Source of the DNA: Solobacterium sp.
Lineage (GTDB): Bacteria > Bacillota_I > Bacilli_A > Erysipelotrichales > Erysipelotrichaceae
Reading direction: 5' to 3'
Assembly (NCBI GenBank): GCA_017543025.1
Contig: JAFYGX010000059.1
Location: 1 to 14,726 of the forward strand
Length of the DNA stretch: 14,726 nucleotides
Of this stretch, positions 1 to 6,657 are shown one piece after another. A model generated the notes under the pieces. The model was given only the letters and a program-made list of their open reading frames with translations, did not search any database and was not told the origin of the DNA. How positions within the stretch are numbered: the first letter of the stretch is position 1; each line of letters begins with the position of its first letter. The translations under genes and the position numbers were made by a program.

Positions 1-390
1 GCGATGATTCAGAATCAAACTGCTCAGAAACAAAAGTAATCCGGATTAAACCGGATATGGGAGACGTGAATCCCCAGGAATCCGAAAGGATTCCCTTGAA
101 ACTACGTGAGATTGCGCAAGCAATCACTCGTGGTAATTCATCAGAATCAGACAGCCCAAGAAAGCTGAGCAATCGGATAAGGCTCAGGGGAATAACGAGC
201 CGGCTGATTCATCGAAGTCGTCACTTCAGCCTGACCGGTTTCAGGCTGCGATTCGCCGCGGCGAACGATGCAGACCAATTGCCGCATAAGCGATCAGGAA
301 GTGTAGGCAGGAAAACAGGAATCCGCTGTAAACCGAAGAAAGCAGCTGGCAGGACATATGTTTTCTGCTCTGAATAAAATCAAAAGCGAA
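1..390 (+). ncRNA. candidate structured RNA (multi-hairpin region), left edge possibly cut
   Basis: No convincing gene lies here, but nearly every stretch can fold. Helices seen: ATCCGG 39-44 with CCGGAT 51-56; GGGA 59-62 with TCCC 71-74; GGAATCC 77-83 with GGATTCC 88-94 closing a GAAA loop; 101-115 with 120-134 (two mismatches, one G-T pair) closing a GCAA loop, extended by TGAA 97-100 with TTCA 137-140; GAATCAG 144-150 with CTGATTC 204-210, enclosing CTGAGC 165-170 with GCTCAG 182-187; CAGCCTGA 227-234 with TCAGGCTG 241-248; palindrome TTCGCCGCGGCGAA 252-265; ATTGC 278-282 with GCGAT 290-294. The GNRA loops and the G-T pairs make sense only for a plus-strand transcript. The family is not recognised. 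Options are a large ornate RNA such as ROOL or GOLLD, or the right end/omega RNA of an IS200/IS605-type element. A frame ending at TAA 37-39 could be the tail of an upstream gene. Ends are uncertain. Confidence 0.5.
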
Positions 391-392
391 AA

Positions 393-430
393 GAAAACCA
401 TCTCTGCTGAAATCTGCTGAGATGGTTTTC
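393..430 (-). terminator. intrinsic terminator of the NHLM export operon
   Basis: A perfect 12-bp stem (393-404 with 419-430) has a 14-base loop. Read on the minus strand it is followed by a T-rich run (TTTTCTTTTC). It lies 37 bp beyond the stop of the last export gene. On the plus strand the stem also ends in TTTTC, so it could weakly stop transcripts from the structured region to its left. Confidence 0.85.
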
Positions 431-466
431 ATGTGGTTTCCTGAAAGTTCCTGAGGCTTTCGTCAT

Positions 467-2746
467 TCAGGCAGGGGTTTCCTCAGGCAGCAGAGAAGGT
501 GCATCTGATAGTATCTGCGCGTCCTGCGGTGTTTCCTGTCTGTCCTCTTCTTCTGTCATTCTGCGTTCATCTACAATCTGCCGGTGCACCAGATCAGCGA
601 AGAAACCGTTCTGAGCAAGCAGCTCTTCATACGTGCCGTCTTCGATGATCGATCCGCCGTCGATGACGAGAATCCGGTCGCAGTGCTGAATCGTGCTGAG
701 CCGGTGGGCGATGACAATTCTTGTGCATTTCAGCTTGTCAAGCGCATCGCTGACCCGCTTCTGTGTGATGTTGTCGAGTGCGGATGTCGCTTCATCAAAG
801 ATCAGAATCTTCGGTTTCGGCGCAATTGCCCGGGCGATCATCATCCGCTGTTTCTGACCGCCGGAGAATCCGCCGGAGCCTTCGGAAATCATCGTATGCA
901 TTCCCATCGGAAGCTTGCGGATCTCATCCGCAAGACCGGCGATTTCCGCTGCTTCCCAGGCATCATCCATTGTAAGCCATGGAGCGGAGATGATGATGTT
1001 CTCGTAAATCGAACCGGTGAACAGTTTGCCGTCCTGGGTAACGGTTCCGATTTTCTGCCGGAGAGATTTCGCTTCAATCATCTGAAGATCCTTGCCGTCA
1101 TAGAAGATCGTTCCGTTGGCCGGAGCTTCAAATCCAAGCAGCAGCCGCACCAGAGTGCTCTTTCCGCAGCCGCTTTTTCCGACGATTGCGATATACTGCC
1201 CGGGATTGATCCGGAAGGACATATTATGCAGCACATACGGCTGATTGGGTTCGTACCGGAAGCTGACATTGGCAACTTCAATACTGCCGGAAAGAGATGT
1301 AAGATATTCCTTTCCTTCACTGTTTTCCGGAACGGTTTTGAGAATCGGATCGACCATTTCGATGATCGGCTTGATGCCGGCAAGCTGGGTAACGATACTG
1401 GCGATGCTCATGAGCGCGGAGAATACCATTCCGTAGGCATAATTGAATGCGAAGTATTCTTCATAGGTAATGGAAGAAAAAATCGCAGCCCGATAGATCA
1501 TGAAGGTGCCCGCAAGTCCGATTGCACTGGAGATCACAGAACTGAGCTTGAGAAACAGCGGCATGTTATAGGAGTAGTTCAGCACTTTTGCGTACAGGTT
1601 GCCCCAGCGGGAGAAGAAACGCTTTTCCGCACCGGACAGCCGGATCTTCTGAATACCGCTGATCATGGAATAGCTCATGCCGCTTTCCTTGGCACTCAGC
1701 TGCATCCGCTCCCGTGAGACCTGCATCTGCATCGCTGCCGTGATCGCATTGATGACGATGGTGGAGAGGATCACAATAAAGGCGGGAATCAGAAGGGAAG
1801 GCGCATACTGGATGATCTGACCGATATACGCCAGTGAGAAGATGGAATTCAGTCCCGTAATAAACGCACTGGAAAACAGCATGGTGGTGAGCGTCTGAAT
1901 ATAGGAGCTGCGCTGTGACAGTTCACCGGAGCTGTACTGCCGGAAAAAATTCGGCGGCAGAGAGAGAATCCGCATCATGACAGCAGCCCGTACCTGAATA
2001 CTCTGCCGTCCTTCGAGCCGCTGCGAAACGAGCGAAGAATAAATGGAATTGATGGTCTGGCAGACGGAGATGCCGATGATAAAGGCGGCGATGCCGATCA
2101 GGGCATGAATCTCCTGGCTGTGGAGAATCTTGCCCATGAGCAGGTAATTTGCCCGTGTCGACAGCAGGCCGATACCTGTTCCGACCGCAGTCGTCACCAG
2201 CAGCATCACCGTATCGAACGGGCTTCTGCATTGCCAGGCGTAGATCAGAAGATCCTGGATTCCCATTTCCCGTAACGGGAACGGCTTGTAGAAACAGTAG
2301 GCATTCCGTTCGATATTCGCTTCGGTATGCGAATTCAGACGGATCTTCTGTCCATTCGCCGGATTGTGATAATAATAGCGGCCTGCGACATCCGGCAGTA
2401 ACGCAGCCGGTTTGCCGGTTTCTTTCAGAAACCCGAGCATCGGCCCGGTAGCGTCCTTCCACCAGCCGGGAGTAAGAGCGACGCTGCGGCGCATGATGCC
2501 GGCCGGCCGGGTGAGGAATTCAATCTGCTCATTGATTTCGTTGATTTCCGAGGGCAGTGTCTTCGGTTTGATGCCGAACCAGTTGAGGATCTCTTCGATC
2601 GCGGTCCGTCCGGCCTCGGAGTCATTAAGTATGCTGAGATACGAACTGTCGCCGGTAACAGCGGAGGCAATCCGGGCAAAGGTATTCTGGAATTCCATGT
2701 CGTCATTGATCTGACGCTGCTTGATCTGTTCTTCAAACCAGCCCAT
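467..2746 (-). CDS. NHLM-type peptide export ABC transporter, permease/ATP-binding subunit without peptidase
   Basis: This 759-residue protein looks like the second ABC subunit of NHLM-type (nitrile hydratase-leader/Nif11) peptide export systems. About 170 N-terminal residues form a soluble domain without C39 catalytic residues. A membrane region (about 175-445) with hydrophobic segments follows, then a nucleotide-binding domain: Walker A GKSGCGKST near residue 523, signature SGGQKQR near 630, Walker B ILIFDEAT near 648 and H-loop HRLST near 683. All ATPase motifs are intact. The start ATG follows AGGTGA at normal spacing and lies 8 bp after the stop of the upstream exporter gene, so the two are co-transcribed. 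It probably forms a heterodimer with, or works beside, that peptidase-exporter in the inner membrane. It is the last gene of the operon. The ABC exporter class is certain; the NHLM subfamily is assigned from the N-terminal domain and gene order. Confidence 0.88.
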   Translation of the reverse strand: MGWFEEQIKQRQINDDMEFQNTFARIASAVTGDSSYLSILNDSEAGRTAIEEILNWFGIKPKTLPSEINEINEQIEFLTRPAGIMRRSVALTPGWWKDATGPMLGFLKETGKPAALLPDVAGRYYYHNPANGQKIRLNSHTEANIERNAYCFYKPFPLREMGIQDLLIYAWQCRSPFDTVMLLVTTAVGTGIGLLSTRANYLLMGKILHSQEIHALIGIAAFIIGISVCQTINSIYSSLVSQRLEGRQSIQVRAAVMMRILSLPPNFFRQYSSGELSQRSSYIQTLTTMLFSSAFITGLNSIFSLAYIGQIIQYAPSLLIPAFIVILSTIVINAITAAMQMQVSRERMQLSAKESGMSYSMISGIQKIRLSGAEKRFFSRWGNLYAKVLNYSYNMPLFLKLSSVISSAIGLAGTFMIYRAAIFSSITYEEYFAFNYAYGMVFSALMSIASIVTQLAGIKPIIEMVDPILKTVPENSEGKEYLTSLSGSIEVANVSFRYEPNQPYVLHNMSFRINPGQYIAIVGKSGCGKSTLVRLLLGFEAPANGTIFYDGKDLQMIEAKSLRQKIGTVTQDGKLFTGSIYENIIISAPWLTMDDAWEAAEIAGLADEIRKLPMGMHTMISEGSGGFSGGQKQRMMIARAIAPKPKILIFDEATSALDNITQKRVSDALDKLKCTRIVIAHRLSTIQHCDRILVIDGGSIIEDGTYEELLAQNGFFADLVHRQIVDERRMTEEEDRQETPQDAQILSDAPSLLPEETPA

Positions 2747-2754
2747 ATGTTCAC

Positions 2755-4953
2755 CTACGCATTCGTAACGAGCGCTTTGTACAGCTCGCAGTTCTTAAAG
2801 AGTTGATCGTGTGTGCCGCGGTCTACGACATTGCCCTGATCCATGACGATGATCTCATCGCAGTCGCGGATCGTAGAGAGACGGTGTGCTACAACAATGC
2901 AGGTTATGCCGCGGTCGTTGATGGCCTTGACGACTTCATATTCCGTCCGTGCATCAAGCGCGGAGGTCGCTTCATCAAGGATGATGATCCGCGGGTCCTG
3001 TGCAAGCACGCGGGCGATTTCGATCCGCTGTTTCTGACCGCCGGAAAAATCGTTTCCGCCTTCTGTCAGACGATGCTGGTAACCGCCGGTACGCCGGACG
3101 ATATCATCGTGGATCTGGGCATCCTTTGCGGCGAGGATCATTTCAAAATCCTCAATCGTTTCATCCCACATTTTGATATTATTCGCAATCGTATCTTCAA
3201 ACAGGATGATGTCCTGATCGACTACCGCAAGCGAACCGGTAAAGACTTCACGGTCGATTTCAAGCATTGTCTTGCCGTCAAAGGTAATCGAGCCCTCCCA
3301 TGGCTGATACAGTCCGCTGATCAGTTTTGCGATTGTCGACTTGCCGCAGCCGGAACTGCCGACCAGGGCAACCCGTGATCCTGGTTTCAGTGAAAGCGAA
3401 AAATCATTGATCAGTGGTTTGGCCAGCGGGGAATAACCGAATGTCAGATGACTGACCTCGACCGCACCGGAGAGCTTCCGGTATTTTACGGATTCGCTGG
3501 TGTCCGCTGCTTTGGCTTTGAAGGCCGGATCGATCTCATAATTCATGACATCTTCCACGCGTTCAATGCTGGTGCGCATTTCCTGCAGGGACTGTCCGGC
3601 GTTGATCAGCGACATCGCCGGTGCTTCAAACCGGGAGAGATATCCCTGAAACAGCATGATCGAACCGTCACTGAACTGACCGTTCATGGTGAGATAGACG
3701 CCGAGAATCAGAATCACATTATTCAGGATGCCCCGGATCAGAACCGGAACCGAGCCGAGAAATGCATTGATGTCGGTGAATTCTACCTGCGATCTGTTCA
3801 CGCTTGCCTGATAACCGCTCCAGCGTTCAAAGTAGCCGTTTTCCGCACCGGTCGCCTTGATCGTTTCGATCATCTGAATGCCGGATGTGGTTGCGGCTGC
3901 CAGCTTGCCGGAATCACGCATGGACACGCGTGTGATATTGACGCGTTTCTCCGAGATCACACGGGCAAGCAGGAGGTTGATGATAATTGAAAGCAGGCCG
4001 ATTGAGGTCAGAAGGGGACTGTAGTGTATCATGATGACAAGATACAGAATCATCATGAAGGCATTGAGAATCAGCGGCGCCATTGTCTGAACCAGAGCTT
4101 CGGCGATCTGCGCGTTGCTCGACATTCTCGACTGAATGTCGCCGGCCATCCGCTGGGAGAAGAAATCGATCGGCAGCTGGAGCACCTTCCAGATATAGGT
4201 CGTTGTTCCGACCGCATCCAGCTTTCCGTTGATCTTCAGGGAATAGAGCGAGCTGACCGTCGATACAAGCAGCTGCAGTAAGGAAAAGAGAGCGAAGAAT
4301 GTCAGAAACGGAATTGCCCAGGACATCAGCTTCCGCTGCAGAAGATAGTCAACGAAAACTTTGGAGAATGCCGGCTGGATCAGATCGAACAGCGAAGCGA
4401 TGATCGTGGTGACCACCGCGAACACCACAGCAGATTTTGAACTCTGAAGCCGCTTGGTGACATAGGAAAGGGTGCTGACCGGTTTTCCTTCCGGCACAAA
4501 CTCGGGACCCGGTTCAAAACAGAGCGCGATGCCGGTAAAATTGCGGTCAAATTCTTCGATCGGTATCTTTACCAGACCTCTTGCCGGATCGTTGATGACC
4601 GCTTCATGACGGCGGTTGAAGCCGTTGAGCACAACGAAATGATTGAAATTCCAGTGAATGATGCATGGATATGTGCATTCCTTCTGGATGGAATCGAGTT
4701 CAAACCGGTATCCGTTGGCTTCCAGGCCATAGGAGCGGGCTGCTTTGAGAATATTGAGCGCATTGGAGCCATCCCTTGATACGCCGCAGTCCTGACGTAC
4801 TTTTTCGAGCGGAATCCATTTGTCAAAATATGCCAGAATCATGGTCAGACAGGCAGCTCCGCATTCCAGAGCTTCCAGCTGCATGACGACCGGTACTTTG
4901 ACAACACCGGTATGAATCGGTTCTCTGATCTTCTTTTTCTTCTGCAACGTCAT
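2755..4953 (-). CDS. NHLM-type peptide export ABC transporter with N-terminal C39 peptidase
   Basis: This 732-residue bifunctional exporter should cut the leader off a peptide at a double-glycine site and move the product across the membrane. The C39 peptidase domain fills residues 15-145, with Cys31 in ECGAAC, His105 in NHFVVL and Asp122 in NDPARG, so the catalytic triad is complete. A six-helix-type membrane domain (about 165-445) follows. The ATPase domain has Walker A GSSGCGKST near 535, signature FSGGQKQR near 638, Walker B IIILDEATSALD and H-loop HRLST. The start ATG follows GAGG, which overlaps the stop of the adaptor gene 10 bp upstream; the next ABC gene begins 8 bp downstream. A likely substrate is the GG-leader peptide at 8790-9026. 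The C39 exporter class is firm; assignment to the NHLM subtype follows the partner genes. Confidence 0.92.
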   Translation of the reverse strand: MTLQKKKKIREPIHTGVVKVPVVMQLEALECGAACLTMILAYFDKWIPLEKVRQDCGVSRDGSNALNILKAARSYGLEANGYRFELDSIQKECTYPCIIHWNFNHFVVLNGFNRRHEAVINDPARGLVKIPIEEFDRNFTGIALCFEPGPEFVPEGKPVSTLSYVTKRLQSSKSAVVFAVVTTIIASLFDLIQPAFSKVFVDYLLQRKLMSWAIPFLTFFALFSLLQLLVSTVSSLYSLKINGKLDAVGTTTYIWKVLQLPIDFFSQRMAGDIQSRMSSNAQIAEALVQTMAPLILNAFMMILYLVIMIHYSPLLTSIGLLSIIINLLLARVISEKRVNITRVSMRDSGKLAAATTSGIQMIETIKATGAENGYFERWSGYQASVNRSQVEFTDINAFLGSVPVLIRGILNNVILILGVYLTMNGQFSDGSIMLFQGYLSRFEAPAMSLINAGQSLQEMRTSIERVEDVMNYEIDPAFKAKAADTSESVKYRKLSGAVEVSHLTFGYSPLAKPLINDFSLSLKPGSRVALVGSSGCGKSTIAKLISGLYQPWEGSITFDGKTMLEIDREVFTGSLAVVDQDIILFEDTIANNIKMWDETIEDFEMILAAKDAQIHDDIVRRTGGYQHRLTEGGNDFSGGQKQRIEIARVLAQDPRIIILDEATSALDARTEYEVVKAINDRGITCIVVAHRLSTIRDCDEIIVMDQGNVVDRGTHDQLFKNCELYKALVTNA

Positions 4954-4963
4954 GGGAAGACCT

Positions 4964-5443
4964 CTATTTCAGAACCAGATCCGCTGGCCGCATTTTAACC
5001 ATGATCACATCTGCGAGATAAGTGCCGTCAGCCAATCCTTCCACGCCGGCAGTGACGGTGACGACGATCTCAGACGGTTCCAGCTGACAGCGTACAAGCT
5101 CTTCATCGGTAAGGATGGAAGATGCTTTGGCAGGTTCGGAAATACCGGAGATTCCGTATTCAATGCCATTGAGCATGATCGTACTGGTCTGCTTCAGATC
5201 GGCTGTCTGAATCTCGGGAATATATGCGCGCAGCGATCCGTCGTCAACGATCGCATGCACGGTGACATGGGAATTGATCGTGCCGGTCATGCCCCAGATC
5301 ACCACGCTGACCAGAAAGACAATCACCCCGAACAGAATCAGATAAATGCTCGGATTGGAAACACGGATATAGTCATTCAGCTGTTCCGGCGTGGTGAACT
5401 GTTCCATGCTTTTTTTTCTGAAAAGTTCTTTATTCTCACTCAT
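4964..5443 (-). CDS. short NHLM-type secretion adaptor (HlyD/MFP-like)
   Basis: This 159-residue membrane protein has an N-terminus (FRKK..MEQFTTPEQLNDYIRV, residues 8-28) that fits the start of NHLM-type HlyD-like secretion proteins, followed by one membrane helix at about 33-51 and some 108 extracytoplasmic residues. Usual family members are, as I recall, about 400 residues with a coiled-coil hairpin and lipoyl-like halves. Here the coiled coil is missing and the remaining part appears to be one short beta-rich domain. No frameshift is evident and the next gene follows at once, so it looks like a naturally small adaptor rather than a decayed gene. Its ATG overlaps the sigma factor's stop (ATGA), suggesting translational coupling. 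That is also a typical place for an anti-sigma factor, so a regulatory role is an alternative. Confidence 0.72.
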   Translation of the reverse strand: MSENKELFRKKSMEQFTTPEQLNDYIRVSNPSIYLILFGVIVFLVSVVIWGMTGTINSHVTVHAIVDDGSLRAYIPEIQTADLKQTSTIMLNGIEYGISGISEPAKASSILTDEELVRCQLEPSEIVVTVTAGVEGLADGTYLADVIMVKMRPADLVLK

Positions 5444-5958
5444 AACAGATCCTCATCTCCGTTGATATGATACTCTTCCGCAATCTTCCGGCATTTCTTC
5501 AGCAGCCGGCGGTAACGCTCGGAAACCGCTTTGCCGGAGATGCCGAGGATATTGCCGATCTCATCATTTGAGAGTTCTTTCTGATAGCGCAGGGCAAGAA
5601 ATTCACGTTCGGAATCCGGGAGGTGTGAAAGGATGCGGTACAGCTTCTGGTTGACGGAATCTTCCAGAAGGTTGTATTCATCCTCAATTCCGGGTTCAAT
5701 GATCGTATCGATATCGACATGCGCCTGATTGCTCTTCAGCCGGAAAAAATCCGTGACCGCATTTCGTGCAATATTGCACAGCCAGGTCCGTATTCCGGAA
5801 CGGGAACTGTCATAGCTGTCATAATGCGTCATTGCCTTCGTGAATACGGTGCTGACAACGTCTTCCGCATTTTCGCGGTGCAGCAGGCGCATATAGACAT
5901 AGTTATAAACGTAGGAGTAATTCTCAAGATACACCTGTTCAAAAGCGGGTTTATTCAT
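5440..5958 (-). CDS. ECF-like sigma-70 family RNA polymerase sigma factor
   Basis: This 172-residue protein has sigma region 2 at about residues 8-75 (ENAEDVVSTVFTKA, then GIRTWLCNIARNAVTDFFR) and region 4 at about 105-158, with a helix-turn-helix at 131-152 (NDEIGNILGISGKAVSERYR). Regions 1 and 3 are absent, as in ECF sigma factors. It presumably directs RNA polymerase to the export operon or to the peptide gene. It is the first gene of the operon and overlaps the adaptor gene by 4 bp. No classical anti-sigma gene lies in the window. The start ATG has AGAAGG 10 bp upstream. Upstream on the minus strand a TAAAAT element (6004-6009) has no good -35, so the operon promoter is either activator-dependent or recognised by another sigma factor. 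Confidence 0.88.
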   Translation of the reverse strand: MNKPAFEQVYLENYSYVYNYVYMRLLHRENAEDVVSTVFTKAMTHYDSYDSSRSGIRTWLCNIARNAVTDFFRLKSNQAHVDIDTIIEPGIEDEYNLLEDSVNQKLYRILSHLPDSEREFLALRYQKELSNDEIGNILGISGKAVSERYRRLLKKCRKIAEEYHINGDEDLL

Positions 5959-6270
5959 ACTGCAGATACCTTCTCTTAACTCACACTGCTGAAAACTCCC
6001 TTTATTTTATCAGATTGCGTCCCCGGGCATGCGAAAAATTGTCGGTTTGCATGGGAATTCTATGATCGGATTCAGCAGTTGACCGTTCCGGATTCGCGCC
6101 GGGCAATGCATGGCGCTGATGAAATCTGTCCTGCGGCTTTTTTTCTTTCCGGGCTGGGCTGAATTCTCCTGTGTTTCAGGCAGAAAGAAGAAAACAGCTG
6201 CGGATCGGGCGTACAGATGAAAACGAAGACCTGGGCTGCAGTACAATCTGCGGGATTATGTTTGGGTCTG
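5959..6270. other. left part of divergent intergenic region, no gene seen
   Basis: No supported gene lies between the sigma operon and the right-facing promoter. The small frames present lack a good ribosome site and resemble nothing. A single TGTTTCAG at 6172-6179 is a further copy of the motif clustered at 6271-6305. A T-rich stretch near 6137-6150 and an A/G-rich stretch near 6181-6195 are loosely complementary, which could form a weak hairpin. The upstream signals of the left operon must lie at the left end, where only a -10-like TAAAAT (minus, 6004-6009) is visible. Confidence 0.5.
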
Positions 6271-6324
6271 TTTCAGTATATTTCAGCTGTTTCAGCTTGT
6301 TTCAGATAATGCTTCTGCTATGAT
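6268..6324 (+). promoter_or_regulatory. promoter with four helically phased TTTCAG repeats
   Basis: An extended -10 (TGC then TATGAT, 6316-6324) is preceded at 16 bp by a weak -35 (TTGTTT, 6297-6302). Four direct copies of TTTCAG start at 6271, 6281, 6290 and 6300, so spacing is 10, 9 and 10 bp; three are preceded by TG. They end on the -35 element. Same-face direct repeats touching a weak -35 are the layout expected for an activator of the response-regulator type. The transcript would start near 6331 and read into the membrane protein gene. Confidence 0.5.
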
Positions 6325-6657
6325 AAGTAATCAGAAAGCGGCGCTGTAATAAAAAAGAAAGGCTATACTTGCAGTTTAGTGACCTGACTGATCAGTGAAA
6401 GCTTGTTAATGCGGAATTATTATGTAGAGCTGCTATTTTGCGAATAGCCAATCATTTTCCCGCTTTTGCATGTTTCTGGTTTTTGGCAAGTCACTTATTT
6501 GCATGTAAGTCCAAAAAGAAAAAAAACAGCGTATGGCTGTGTGCTGAGGAACGGATATTACAGCCTGGAAACGCTGCAGCAGTCATTCTGCAGCACAGCT
6601 GACAAAGGGGTACGAACGACAGGCCGCATGTTCAGGAATACGAGGGGGTTGGAAGCA
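6325..6657 (+). other. long 5' leader ahead of the membrane protein gene
   Basis: If transcription starts near 6331, the messenger has about 327 untranslated bases. Within them are GGCTAT 6361-6366 facing ATAGCC 6444-6449, a 10-bp palindrome ACTGATCAGT at 6387-6396, and a 9-bp direct repeat TTTGCATGT at 6465-6473 and 6498-6506. The reading frame of the downstream gene stays open back to a TTG at 6466, but the extra residues are polar and unlike the family, so it is treated as leader. No known riboswitch was recognised. Confidence 0.35.

Noticed and set aside
1..100. Right end of an IS200/IS605-type element (GGGAGACGTGAATCCCCAGG followed by a hairpin)
   Set aside because: It resembles the ends I remember for such elements, but no transposase or TnpB sequence is visible and the hairpins continue well past where the element should stop. 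Kept only as an alternative for the RNA candidate.
57..377. 106-codon plus-strand frame in the hairpin-rich region
   Set aside because: No ribosome site, odd residue composition, and it spans several perfect hairpins with GNRA loops; better explained as structured RNA.
584..1717. 377-codon frame opposite the second ABC gene
   Set aside because: Antisense shadow of a protein with full ABC motifs; no ribosome site and no recognisable domains.
6010..6246. 78-codon minus-strand frame in the divergent intergenic region
   Set aside because: No ribosome site, no family resemblance, low-complexity Lys/Phe stretches.
6466..6657. N-terminal extension of the GT-C-like protein from a TTG
   Set aside because: The added residues are polar with no helix and no ribosome site; the ATG at 6658 has a purine-rich site and leads directly into the first helix.
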